Source: Pseudomonas oryzihabitans (GTDB lineage Bacteria > Pseudomonadota > Gammaproteobacteria > Pseudomonadales > Pseudomonadaceae). From it: a stretch of DNA of 64,000 nt. Numbering within the stretch: the stretch's first letter is position 1; the number at the start of each line of letters is the position of its first letter. Made by a program: the position numbers and the translations under genes. The DNA lies in assembly GCF_007665395.1 (NCBI RefSeq), contig NZ_VDND01000016.1, positions 43,219-107,218 of the forward strand. Reading direction: 5' to 3'. The notes below the pieces were generated by a model, which did not search any database, had not been told where the DNA came from, and saw only the letters and a list, made by a program, of their open reading frames with translations. Shown in pieces: positions 16,295-24,518 of the stretch.

Positions 16295-17763
16295 CCCTGA
16301 ACCAGGGTGTCGTGCGCATCGGCGAACTGGAAGTCGCCATCGCCGCCCTGGCCCTGGAACGGGTAGTGGCCTGGCCGGAGCGCCTGGCCCATCATCCGAG
16401 CGAGGCCCCCTGGCTGCTCGGCCTGTTCGAATTGGGCGGCCGGCCGCTGCCCCTGATCGATGGCCATCGGCTGCTGGGGCTGCCTGCGGGCGACGGCGAG
16501 CGGCGGGTCGCGGTGATTCGCCATGGCGGTGGGCGCTTCGGCCTGAGCATCGATGGGGTGGTGGACATCATCAGCCCTGAACGCGAGGCCATCGTCCAGC
16601 TGCAGGGCGGCCCCGGCCGGCTGCTGGGGCGTATCCACCTGCACGCGGAACGGGGCCGGCTGGTGCATTTCCTCGACCTGGCGGCGCTGGCCGCGCTGCC
16701 GGGCTTCGAACTCAGCGCCGAGACCGCGCCGGCCCAGGGCGACCTCGCCGCGCCGGATCGGCAACGCGAGCGCCTCTACCTGGTATTCGAGTGCGACGGC
16801 CGCCGCCTGTGCCTGGATGCGGCGGTGGTCCAGGAACTGGTGGATCGCCCCCAGCTCGTGCCGAGCGACTTCGCCAGCGACAGCTGTCGCTACCAGGTGC
16901 CGCTACGGGGCCAGACGCTGCCGGTGCTGGAGTTGTCCGAGCTGTTGGGACTCGTCGCGCCGGCAGCCAGCAGCCGCCAGCATCTGCTGGTGCTGGCGGC
17001 CGGAGCCGAGGGCGAGTATCGGGTGGCCTTCGGCTTCGAGCGCCTGGTCGGCATGTGGCGGCGCGATCCGGCACGCTGCGCGCCACTGCTGGGGTTCGGC
17101 CTGGCGCAGCCGGAGCTGCTGCGCGGGGTGTTCAGCGAACCGGATGGCGACGCGGCGGTGGTCATCGACCACGAGGCGCTGGGGCGCCAGGAGGCGGCGG
17201 TAGCCTATGCGCGCATCTACCGTACCAACCGCAATCTGCTGGCCGAGCAGCGCCAGCAGGGGCGCCGCCAACCCTGCCTGAGCTTCCTCGCCGGACCGCT
17301 GTTCGCCGTACCCCTGGAACAGGTCGCCGAGGTGCTCCCCCTGCCGGCGCGCTACCTGCGCCTGGGACAGCCGGATCCGCGGTTGTTGGGGCTGATGGAG
17401 GTACGTGGCCAGCAGATCACCCTGGTCTGCCTGCGCACCCTGGCCGGCGAAACGGCCGCGGCGCCTACCCCCGACGATCAGGTGATCGTGGTGGCCGGCC
17501 AGCGGCAACGCCTGGGCTTCGTGGTGCAGCGGGTGGAGGCCATCGACACCTTCACCGACTTGCGTGAGGACGCCCTGGCGCGCAGCTGGCAATTGCCGGG
17601 CGATGGCGGTGTGATTCCGGCCCAGCGGGCGCAGAGTTGGGTAGGGATAGGGACGCCGGGGAAGAGCCGTCAGGCGACCCTGATCGACCTTCAGGCGCTG
17701 GTTCGCCGACTTGAAGGGCTGGCTCCCGAGGCGCGGCCGGAGCGCATCGCCGCGGCGATGTGA
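16291..17763 (+). CDS. triple-CheW-domain chemotaxis scaffold
   Basis: 490 residues forming three successive CheW-like beta-barrel domains (about 1-150, 160-315 and 325-480), with no kinase or receiver domain. Each unit shows CheW-type patterns: LLGLFELGGRPLPLIDGHRL, then YQVPLRGQTLPVLELSELLG, then LLGLMEVRGQQITLVCLRTL. CheW couples receptors to CheA; three copies in one chain could bridge several receptor or kinase partners. The GTG start at 16291 is fixed by the 4-nt overlap with the receptor stop, implying coupled translation and stoichiometric production. A short CCGTTCG/CGAACGG stem-loop follows the stop at 17769-17791. No cheA, cheR or cheB gene is nearby. Confidence 0.88.
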   Translation: MTLNQGVVRIGELEVAIAALALERVVAWPERLAHHPSEAPWLLGLFELGGRPLPLIDGHRLLGLPAGDGERRVAVIRHGGGRFGLSIDGVVDIISPEREAIVQLQGGPGRLLGRIHLHAERGRLVHFLDLAALAALPGFELSAETAPAQGDLAAPDRQRERLYLVFECDGRRLCLDAAVVQELVDRPQLVPSDFASDSCRYQVPLRGQTLPVLELSELLGLVAPAASSRQHLLVLAAGAEGEYRVAFGFERLVGMWRRDPARCAPLLGFGLAQPELLRGVFSEPDGDAAVVIDHEALGRQEAAVAYARIYRTNRNLLAEQRQQGRRQPCLSFLAGPLFAVPLEQVAEVLPLPARYLRLGQPDPRLLGLMEVRGQQITLVCLRTLAGETAAAPTPDDQVIVVAGQRQRLGFVVQRVEAIDTFTDLREDALARSWQLPGDGGVIPAQRAQSWVGIGTPGKSRQATLIDLQALVRRLEGLAPEARPERIAAAM

Positions 17764-18022
17764 GCCGGCCGTTCGTCGTCTCGCCGAACGGTCGTCCGCC
17801 CGCGCAGCAAGCCGAGGGATTCGGCAGTTGGCCGGCCCTGACCGAAGCGACAGGGGCAACCTAGAGCCACTGCCGCTTCGCCAGCCAGTCCCGGCCCGCC
17901 GCGCGGCCGAACCGGCGTCGGCGCCAGCGGGCGTTCGCGCGCACGCACGTTGATCGGGGCCTTGTCAAGAAAAGCAGCGGCGCGTCGAACCAGAGGAAGA
18001 CACAACTTTCCTGGGTGATCCC

Positions 18023-19336
18023 ATGTTCAACTCTTCGCTCAAACGCCGCATTGCCGAACTCGAAGCCGAGTTGGCCGACCATCGTCAGCTACGCGCGGCG
18101 TTCTGCAATGATGCCCTTTGCCTACTACTGGACGCCCAGGGCCGAATCGAGGAATTCAACGAAAACTTCGCGCGCTGCCTGGGTTACGCCCTCGGTAGCC
18201 TAACTGGCCGAAGCGTCGATGACATCATTCCCGACTACGTGAAGTGCCTGGAGTGCTACCGGGACCTCAAGCGCAGTTTCAGCGAGGGGCGTCAGATCAG
18301 TGGCATCTATCGCCTGTTGCGCGGGGCCGGCGGGGTGGCCTGGCTCTATGCGATCTGGACGCCGGTGCGCGACGCCCAGGGCCAGGTCCGGCAGATCCGC
18401 TGCTACGCCTACGACCGTACCGAGCAGGTGGAAACCTCCACCGAGCATTCGGGCATCATCAATGCCCTGCTGAGATCCACCGCGGTCATCGAATTCAACC
18501 TGGCCGGCGAGGTGCTCACCGCCAACGAGAGATTCCTGCAGGGCATGGGCTATTCCCTGGCGCAGATCGTCGGTAAGCACCATCGGCTGTTCTGCACCCG
18601 CGAAGAGGCCGAGTCCGTCGACTATCGGGCCTTCTGGGAGCGATTGAACCGGGGTGACTACGTGGCCGGCCGCTTCAAGCGGATCGATAGCCACGGCCGC
18701 ACCGTCTGGCTGGAGGCCTCCTACAACCCGGTCCTCGACACCCGCGGTGAACTCTACAAGGTGATCAAGTTCGCCACCGTCATCACCGAGCAGGTCGAGC
18801 AGGAACTAGCCGTGGCCGAGGCCGCTCGAGTCGCCTTCGACATCTCCCAGACCACCGATGAAAGCGCACGCCAGGGCGCCGCGGTGGTGCAGGACACGGT
18901 GGCGGTGATGACCCGCATCGCCGATGAGATCCAGGTCGCCGCCAACGGCATCGAGGACCTCGGCAAGCAGTCGCTGGTGATCAGCGCCATCGTCAAGACC
19001 ATCAGCGGCATCGCCGAGCAGACCAATCTGCTGGCGCTCAACGCGGCCATCGAGGCCGCCCGCGCGGGCGAGCAGGGGCGTGGCTTCGCCGTGGTGGCGG
19101 ACGAGGTCCGCCAACTGGCCGGCCGCACCAGCAAGGCCACCGAAGAAATCGTCGGGGTGGTGCAGCAGAATCAGCAGCTGGCACAGACGGCGGTCAGCAA
19201 CATGGCGGCCAGTCGGCAGCAGGCCGAACAGGGACTGCAGCTGGCCAGCGACGCCGGCGTCCGTATCACCGAGATCCAGGACGGCGCCCGCCAAGTGGTG
19301 GGCGCGGTCAGCCAGTTCGCCCGGCGGCTGAGCTAG
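18023..19336 (+). CDS. BdlA-like soluble PAS-PAS chemoreceptor
   Basis: 437 residues: a short N-terminal coiled coil (LKRRIAELEAELADHR), PAS 1 (about 25-140, divergent), PAS 2 (about 150-260, with GKHHRLFC), and a methyl-accepting signalling domain (about 265-437) with tip IAEQTNLLALNAAIEAARAG. No membrane helix. The two-PAS plus MCP layout and length match BdlA, which controls biofilm dispersal in P. aeruginosa; the same function is inferred, not shown. The second PAS closely resembles the repeat unit of the five-PAS receptor upstream. It ends tail-to-tail with the phosphatase gene with a 4-nt overlap. Confidence 0.85.
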   Translation: MFNSSLKRRIAELEAELADHRQLRAAFCNDALCLLLDAQGRIEEFNENFARCLGYALGSLTGRSVDDIIPDYVKCLECYRDLKRSFSEGRQISGIYRLLRGAGGVAWLYAIWTPVRDAQGQVRQIRCYAYDRTEQVETSTEHSGIINALLRSTAVIEFNLAGEVLTANERFLQGMGYSLAQIVGKHHRLFCTREEAESVDYRAFWERLNRGDYVAGRFKRIDSHGRTVWLEASYNPVLDTRGELYKVIKFATVITEQVEQELAVAEAARVAFDISQTTDESARQGAAVVQDTVAVMTRIADEIQVAANGIEDLGKQSLVISAIVKTISGIAEQTNLLALNAAIEAARAGEQGRGFAVVADEVRQLAGRTSKATEEIVGVVQQNQQLAQTAVSNMAASRQQAEQGLQLASDAGVRITEIQDGARQVVGAVSQFARRLS

Positions 19337-19950
19337 CGCTCGGCGCCCCAGCCCGCCGCGCTGTACCACTGGTAGCCCTGCGTCGTGAGTTCCAGCCAGC
19401 GGCCCTGGTGGATGACCAGGCGGGTGGCTTCCTCGGCGCTGGCCAGCCCGGTGGCCACCAGCAGACTGCGGATCAGGGCGCCATGGCCGACCAGCAGGGT
19501 AGGGCCATCGAGCCCTTCCAGGAGCGGGCGCACGCGCTCCGCGACGTCCGCGTAGCTTTCGCCATTGGGCACGCGAAAGGTAAAGGGCTCGCGAAGGCGG
19601 TGCGCGTATTGCTCGGGGTAGCGCTGGGCGATGGTGGGCATGTCCAGCCCCTCCCAGTCGCCGAAGGCCTTCTCCGCCAGCCGGGAATCGGTACCGCGCG
19701 TGCGCGGGCTGCCGGGACATTGCGCCAGGATCAGCTCCAGGGTAGCGCTCGCGCGCTGCAGCGGACTGCTCAGACAGGCGAGGGTGGTGATGTCATAACG
19801 CTCGCGCAAGGCGAGGCCCAGGGCCTCGCCTTGCGCTCGGCCGCGGGCGTTCAGCGGGATGTCCTGGCGACCCTGCAGGCGGCCGCTGGCGTTCCAGTCG
19901 GTTTCGCCGTGACGGATCACCAGCAAGGGATGGGGTAACCGCACAGGCAT
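19333..19950 (-). CDS. histidine phosphatase family protein (phosphoglycerate mutase-like)
   Basis: 205-residue phosphatase. The phospho-acceptor motif RHGE (residues 13-16 in VIRHGETDWN) and the second catalytic His in LLVGHGALIRS are present, with the proton-donor Glu in AEKAFGDWEG. The ATG at 19950 shares one base with the upstream gene's TGA (TGATG), a reinitiation arrangement; a TTG one codon earlier is possible. Substrates in this family range from sugar phosphates to alpha-ribazole phosphate, and nothing nearby specifies one. Coupling to a GAF-domain protein suggests a signalling or nucleotide-related role, by inference only. Confidence 0.85.
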   Translation of the reverse strand: MPVRLPHPLLVIRHGETDWNASGRLQGRQDIPLNARGRAQGEALGLALRERYDITTLACLSSPLQRASATLELILAQCPGSPRTRGTDSRLAEKAFGDWEGLDMPTIAQRYPEQYAHRLREPFTFRVPNGESYADVAERVRPLLEGLDGPTLLVGHGALIRSLLVATGLASAEEATRLVIHQGRWLELTTQGYQWYSAAGWGAER

Positions 19951-21122
19951 CAATCCAGGGCCGTGGGAAGGGTGAGGAGGAAGCGCTGGCGCCCGTCCTC
20001 GCTGCGTGCGACCAGGGCACCGCCATGACCGCGGACGACCTCCTGGGCGAGGTAGAGCCCGAGGGCGAGGGACGGGGGCTGGCCCGCCGTGGCGGGCGCC
20101 AGCGCCGGCTGGAACAGCCGGGTGAGGTCGGCAGGCTCCAGCACAGGGCCGCCGCTCTCCACCTCCAGCTGGTAGGTCCGGTCATCCAACTGGCCGCGCA
20201 GGGTGATGGGGCCAGCCGGCGCACTGTGCGTGGCGGCCTGTTCCAGGACGGCGCGCAGTGCCTGCAGCAGGCGTGGCAAATCGAGGCGCAGCGCGGCCGG
20301 CAGCGGCGGCAGCTGGTGCTGGAAGGTGTGCTCGGGAAACTCCCCTTGCAGCGTTTCCAGCAGGGCTGCGAGGCGCTCGTTCACCTCGGCCACCAGCGTT
20401 CTCTTCAGCGGCAGACCTGCTCCCAGGCGCGCGCGAACGAAGTCGGCCGCCGCGGCGCTTCGGCGGGCCAGCCGCTGCGCCTCGGTCTGCCAGCGTCCCG
20501 CGTCCTGCGCGTCCGCGTGGACGGTCTGGGTCGCCAGGGCCTGCAGCGGGCGCTGCAAGTCCTGTTCGAAGAGGACCAGCAGCTGCTCGCACAGGGTCGC
20601 CAGGTCCACGGCGCCGCGCGGACCGGCGGTCTCGTCGCGCCGCTGTTCTTCCCGGGCGATCAACTCCCCCAGCAACCGGGCGAAGCCTTCCAGGGTATCG
20701 ACTATCGCCCGTTGCTCCAGCCGGGGCGCGGCGTGGCGGTCGAAGGCGCAGAGGGTGCCGAAGAAGGTGCCATTGGGCCGGAACACCGGGACCGACAGAT
20801 AGCTCTTCCAGCCATAGAGGCCCGGTGCCGGGTGGTCGCAGTAGGTGGGATTCTGCTCGACGTCGCTGATGACCACCGAGTCGTGGGACGAACGCACGTG
20901 GTTGCAGAGGGTGGATTCGAGATCCAACTCGACGCCGGGCTGCAGGCCATAGGCGATGCGATCTTCCACCGCGCAGGCGACCCAGCGCTGCTCGGTGACC
21001 TCGGCGACGGTCGCGACGTTCAGGCCGCTGACGTCACAGACGACCTTGAGGAGTGCGGCGACGGATTCCAGGGACGCCAGCAGTTCGATGCTTTCGACGG
21101 CGCTGGAGGGATGGCTGGGCAT
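19950..21122 (-). CDS. GAF-domain sensor protein with degenerate histidine-kinase core
   Basis: 390 residues. A GAF domain (about 15-160) carries the typical STLCNHVRSSHDSVVISDV and YLSVPVFRPNGTFFGTLCAFD stretches. The C-terminal half resembles a histidine kinase, but the expected His of the dimerisation helix is replaced (EQDLQRPLQAL where HDLRxPL is usual). The N-box Asn is also missing (RAVLEQAATHS), although the G2-like LALGLYLAQEVVRGHGG is kept. It may therefore bind nucleotide poorly or act as a pseudokinase scaffold. It is coupled to the downstream histidine phosphatase. No membrane helix. Confidence 0.8.
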   Translation of the reverse strand: MPSHPSSAVESIELLASLESVAALLKVVCDVSGLNVATVAEVTEQRWVACAVEDRIAYGLQPGVELDLESTLCNHVRSSHDSVVISDVEQNPTYCDHPAPGLYGWKSYLSVPVFRPNGTFFGTLCAFDRHAAPRLEQRAIVDTLEGFARLLGELIAREEQRRDETAGPRGAVDLATLCEQLLVLFEQDLQRPLQALATQTVHADAQDAGRWQTEAQRLARRSAAAADFVRARLGAGLPLKRTLVAEVNERLAALLETLQGEFPEHTFQHQLPPLPAALRLDLPRLLQALRAVLEQAATHSAPAGPITLRGQLDDRTYQLEVESGGPVLEPADLTRLFQPALAPATAGQPPSLALGLYLAQEVVRGHGGALVARSEDGRQRFLLTLPTALD

Positions 21123-21217
21123 GGGTGGGGCTCTTCGATGGACACGGCTTGAACGCTAGGCCAAGAGGCGCGGAAGGGCAACTCCAGCGCTGCGCCTGGC
21201 GACCGGCTGGAGGCGCG

Positions 21218-21301
21218 TCAACCGATCAGATCGGTCGCATAGGCCAGCACCGTGAGGCACAGCAGGACCAGCAGCAGGTTGGCCGGGGTGATGCTTTTCA
21301 T
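21218..21301 (-). CDS. 27-residue single-helix membrane peptide
   Basis: Short gene from the ATG at 21301: MKSITPANLLLVLLCLTVLA followed by YATDLIG and TGA. GAGAGGA stands about eight bases upstream. Nearly the whole product is one hydrophobic helix, as in KdpF-like or other regulatory membrane peptides, but no family can be assigned. It stands alone upstream of the GAF-kinase gene on the same strand, 95 bases before it. Confidence 0.55.
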   Translation of the reverse strand: MKSITPANLLLVLLCLTVLAYATDLIG

Positions 21302-21551
21302 CAGTGACATCCTCTCACGCAAGGGCTTTTCCGTGGCCAGGTACACCTGAAAACGCCGTGTTGGCGCCAGGGACCCCGTGGGGTGGAGCGGGTGGATTCA
21401 TCTCTGCGTCTCTAGACTGCCGACAAGGGACAGCTGTCGGAACGCCACTGTCGCCGTTCGTTCAGCGCTTGCCAGGGGAGCTGCGACGTCTGGTCGAAGC
21501 GACGGCGCGAGCGGTGTGCGGTTGCCAGGCGCGAAGCGACCCGGTAGCGTG

Positions 21552-21617
21552 ATGCCCATGCGAACCTTCCTCTGCCCCATCAGCGCCTATTACCCCTACC
21601 TGACTATCAGGTGGTAG
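21552..21617 (+). CDS. putative Tyr-rich leader peptide upstream of tyrS
   Basis: 21-codon mini-ORF from ATG 21552 (or ATG 21558), ending SAYYPYLTIRW and TAG, with three Tyr codons within four (TAT TAC CCC TAC at 21588-21599). It lies 91 bases before the tyrosyl-tRNA synthetase start and is followed by three hairpins. No strong Shine-Dalgarno is visible. A weak TTGCCA-N17-TAGCGT pair (21522-21550) would start transcription close to the ATG. Tyr codons ahead of a tyrosyl-tRNA synthetase gene suggest ribosome-stalling attenuation; this is inference. Confidence 0.5.
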   Translation: MPMRTFLCPISAYYPYLTIRW

Positions 21618-21704
21618 GGACTGCGCTGCATGACCGAACCGCCCAGGGCGGCTCGGTCAAGGCAACTTCTCCTGGTCTCCCGGGCACCGTCCAGCCACAG
21701 GAGA
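21594..21704 (+). promoter_or_regulatory. tyrS leader hairpins, including one that masks the ribosome-binding site
   Basis: Hairpin A: CCCTACC (21594-21600) with GGTAGGG (21613-21619), overlapping the last Tyr codon. Hairpin B: TGACCGA (21631-21637) with TCGGTCA (21653-21659), plus five inner pairs after one mismatch. Hairpin C: TCTCCTG (21668-21674) with CAGGAGA (21698-21704), which sequesters the AGGAG of tyrS. No U-tract follows B, so translational rather than transcriptional control is more likely. Confidence 0.5.
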
Positions 21705-21708
21705 CACC

Positions 21709-22953
21709 ATGGACAGCACCACCCAAGACCTGCTCGCCACCCTCGACGCCCGCGGTTTCATCCACCAGACCACCGACCGTGACGGTCTCGCGCGCGCCTT
21801 CGCCGCCGGGCCGGTGACCGGTTACCTCGGTTTCGACGCCACCGCCGACAGCCTGCACGTCGGCCATCTGCAAGGCCTGATGCTGATGCGCTGGCTGCAG
21901 CGCGCCGGCCATCCCATCCTGCTGCTGATCGGCGGCGCCACCACCCGCATCGGCGATCCGAGCTTTCGCGACCGCAGCCGCCCGGTACTGACCCAGGGCC
22001 AGATCGCCCTGAACATGGCCGGCATCGTCAAGGCCTTCCAGCGGTACCTGGAAGCGGGCGACGACCATGGCCGCGCCCAGGTGGTGGACAACGCCGAATG
22101 GCTCGACGGCCTCGGCTACCTGGACTTCCTCGGCGCCGTGGGCCGACACTTTTCCGTCAATCGCCTGCTGACCTTCGATGCCATCAGGAATCGCCTCGAC
22201 CGCGAGCATTCGCTGTCCTTCGAGGAGTTCGGCTACACCCTGCTGCAGGCCTACGACTTCGTCGAACTGTCGCGGCGCTATGGCTGCACCCTGCAACTGG
22301 GCGGTGCCGATCAATGGGCCAACATCATCAATGGCGTGGAGCTCTCGCGCCGCCAGGGTGGTCCGCAACTCTATGGCCTGACCATGCCGCTGCTGGCCAC
22401 CCGCGACGGCCGCAAGATGGGCAAGTCGGCCCAGGGCGCGGTCTGGCTCAACGAGGCGCGGCTGCCGGCCTTCGATTTCTGGCAGTTCTGGCGCAATTGC
22501 GACGATGCGGACGTCGAACGTTTCCTGGCGCTGTTCACCGAGCTGCCGCTGGACGAGGTGCGCCGGCTCGGCGCCCTGGGCGGGACGGAAATCAATCTGG
22601 CCAAGACGGTACTGGCCAACGAGGCGACCCGGCTGGCCCATGGCGAGGCCGCCCAGCGCGAAGCCGAGGCGGCCGCCGCCGAGGTGTTCGCCGAACGCGA
22701 CGGCAGCGGCCAGTTGCCGGAACTCGCCGTGAGCCGCGCCCGGTTGGTAGCGGGGGTCAGTCTCGTCGAGCTCCTGGTGGACAGTGGACTGCAGCACTCG
22801 CGCAGTGCGGTGCGGCGGTTGGCGGAAGGGGGCGGTCTGCGGTTGGACGAAGAGCTGGTAGTGGATCCCGACGGCCAGCTGACGCTGGCGGATGCCGGCC
22901 GGCGGGTGAGCCTGGGCAAGAAGAGGCATGTGCGCCTCGCGCTGGTGGACTGA
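21709..22953 (+). CDS. tyrS: tyrosyl-tRNA synthetase
   Basis: Class I aminoacyl-tRNA synthetase that charges tRNA-Tyr. 414 residues. The HIGH-type signature is LHVGHL (residues 49-54), the KMSKS loop is KMGKS (236-240), and the tyrosine/tRNA pocket motif LQLGGADQWANI is present. The C-terminal S4 domain (about 345-410) contains the expected SRSAVRRLAEGGGLRLDE. The AGGAG before the ATG at 21709 can be buried in a hairpin. Pseudomonas can carry two TyrRS genes; this may be either. It leads a run of catabolic genes, the next only 11 bases downstream. Confidence 0.93.
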   Translation: MDSTTQDLLATLDARGFIHQTTDRDGLARAFAAGPVTGYLGFDATADSLHVGHLQGLMLMRWLQRAGHPILLLIGGATTRIGDPSFRDRSRPVLTQGQIALNMAGIVKAFQRYLEAGDDHGRAQVVDNAEWLDGLGYLDFLGAVGRHFSVNRLLTFDAIRNRLDREHSLSFEEFGYTLLQAYDFVELSRRYGCTLQLGGADQWANIINGVELSRRQGGPQLYGLTMPLLATRDGRKMGKSAQGAVWLNEARLPAFDFWQFWRNCDDADVERFLALFTELPLDEVRRLGALGGTEINLAKTVLANEATRLAHGEAAQREAEAAAAEVFAERDGSGQLPELAVSRARLVAGVSLVELLVDSGLQHSRSAVRRLAEGGGLRLDEELVVDPDGQLTLADAGRRVSLGKKRHVRLALVD

Positions 22954-22964
22954 GGAGGAAGGAC

Positions 22965-23642
22965 ATGAATGTTTGGGTGATCGGTGCCTCGCGCGGCATC
23001 GGCCTGGGACTGGTGGAGCGCTACCTGGCGCGGGGTGCACAGGTGCTGGCGGTGGTGCGCAAGCCCAGCGCGGCGCTGGACGATCTGGCCCTGGGCGCCG
23101 CTGGACGGCTGCGGGTGGTGATTGGGGATCTCTGTGATCCGCAGCTGGGCGCGCGTCTAGGGGGAGCGCTGCCCGGTGAACCGCTGGACCGGTTGATCGT
23201 CAATGCCGGCATCCTGGGACCGCTTGAGGACGCGAGCGGGCAAGCGACGGCGGTCGAGTTGGGCGAGCTGTTCCTGACCAACGCCGTGGCCCCGCTGCGG
23301 GTGCTGGACGCCCTCGCCGCGCAGCTGGCAACCGCGGGTGTCGCCGCCTGCCTGAGTTCGCAGATGGGCAGCGTCAGCCTGGCGCGGGCCGCCGAGATGC
23401 CCCTCTATGGCGCCAGCAAGGCGGCGCTGAACAGCCTGCTGCAGAGCTGGGCGGCCCGCCGGCAGCCCGAATTCGCGGTGCTGGCGCTGCATCCGGGCTG
23501 GGTGCGTACCGAGCTGGGTGGAACGGCGGCGGCGCTCGAGGTGAGCGAAAGCGTGAGCGGCCTGCTGGCGACCATCGAGGCCCGTGCCGGCCAGCCGGGC
23601 TGTGCCTTTCTCGACTACCAGGGTCAGCCGCTGCCCTGGTGA
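22965..23642 (+). CDS. short-chain dehydrogenase/reductase
   Basis: 225-residue SDR with the nucleotide-binding GASRGIG at residues 7-13, an NAGILG motif, the catalytic Ser region (LSSQMGS) and the YGASK active site. Preferred cofactor and substrate cannot be assigned. It resembles the C-factor/CsgA-like group of short SDRs in size. Only 11 bases follow tyrS, with GAGGAAGG before the ATG, so it is almost certainly co-transcribed with tyrS. Confidence 0.85.
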   Translation: MNVWVIGASRGIGLGLVERYLARGAQVLAVVRKPSAALDDLALGAAGRLRVVIGDLCDPQLGARLGGALPGEPLDRLIVNAGILGPLEDASGQATAVELGELFLTNAVAPLRVLDALAAQLATAGVAACLSSQMGSVSLARAAEMPLYGASKAALNSLLQSWAARRQPEFAVLALHPGWVRTELGGTAAALEVSESVSGLLATIEARAGQPGCAFLDYQGQPLPW

Positions 23643-23740
23643 GAGGGGGGCCGGATCGCTCACGGCGGCTGAGCGTTCTGGCCCTTGTCCGACCCCTGCC
23701 GCGCCCCGAAGATGCGGCCATCATCCTCGGGAGCCGGACC

Positions 23741-24508
23741 ATGCGTATCGACGATCAAACCTTCCTGGTCACGGGTGGTGGCTCGGGTCTCGGTGCCGCC
23801 ACGGCCCAGGCTCTGGTAGCGGCGGGCGCCCGGGTGGCGCTGCTGGATCTGCAGGCGGATGCGGTGGCGGCGCAGGCCGCGCGGCTTGGCGCCCAGGCGC
23901 TGGCACTGCCGGTGGATATCACCGACGCCGACGCCCTGGGCGCCGCCATCGACGGCATTCTGGAGCGCTGGGGCAGCCTGCAGGGGGCGATCAATTGCGC
24001 CGGTATCGTGGGGGGCGCCCGCATCCTCGGGCGTAACGGCCCCCACGATCTGGCCGCCTTCGCCCGCATCGTCACCGTCAACCTGGTGGGCAGCTTCAAC
24101 GTCCTGCGCCTGGCCGCGGCGGCCATGGCGCGAGGCGAGGCCAACGCGGGTGGCGAGCGCGGGGTGATCGTCAATACCGCGTCTATCGCCGCCTTCGATG
24201 GCCAGATCGGCCAGGCCGCCTACGCGGCGTCCAAGGGCGGGGTCGCTGCCCTCACGCTGCCGGCCGCCCGTGAACTGGCGGGGCAGGGCATCCGGGTCAT
24301 GACCATAGCGCCCGGGGTCTTCGAGACGCCCATGATGGCCGGCATGACCCCCGAGGTGCGCGAGGCCCTGGCCGCCAACGTGCCTTTCCCCCCACGACTC
24401 GGTCGCGGCGAGGAATTCGCCGCGCTGGTCCGCCACATCATCGAGAATCCCATGCTCAACGGCGAGGTGATCCGTCTCGACGGCGCCCTGCGCATGGCGC
24501 CACGCTAG
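23741..24508 (+). CDS. type II 3-hydroxyacyl-CoA dehydrogenase-like SDR
   Basis: 255 residues with TGGGSGLGAAT at the cofactor site, NCAGI, and the catalytic YAASK. Length and pattern fit the HSD10-type 3-hydroxyacyl-CoA dehydrogenases that oxidise 2-methyl-3-hydroxybutyryl-CoA in isoleucine breakdown or medium-chain hydroxyacyl-CoAs; the C-terminal LARG-like ending is replaced by LDGALRMAPR. The ATG at 23741 has GGGAG upstream. It is followed after ten bases by a thiolase and then an enoyl-CoA hydratase, giving three consecutive steps of beta-oxidation. Confidence 0.85.
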   Translation: MRIDDQTFLVTGGGSGLGAATAQALVAAGARVALLDLQADAVAAQAARLGAQALALPVDITDADALGAAIDGILERWGSLQGAINCAGIVGGARILGRNGPHDLAAFARIVTVNLVGSFNVLRLAAAAMARGEANAGGERGVIVNTASIAAFDGQIGQAAYAASKGGVAALTLPAARELAGQGIRVMTIAPGVFETPMMAGMTPEVREALAANVPFPPRLGRGEEFAALVRHIIENPMLNGEVIRLDGALRMAPR

Positions 24509-24518
24509 GAGATGTCCC

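Noticed and set aside
17965..17991. Possible FliA promoter for the BdlA-like gene (TCAA-N15-GTCGAACC)
   Set aside because: The -35 and spacing fit, but the -10 matches only about half of GCCGATAA, so it is not listed as a feature.
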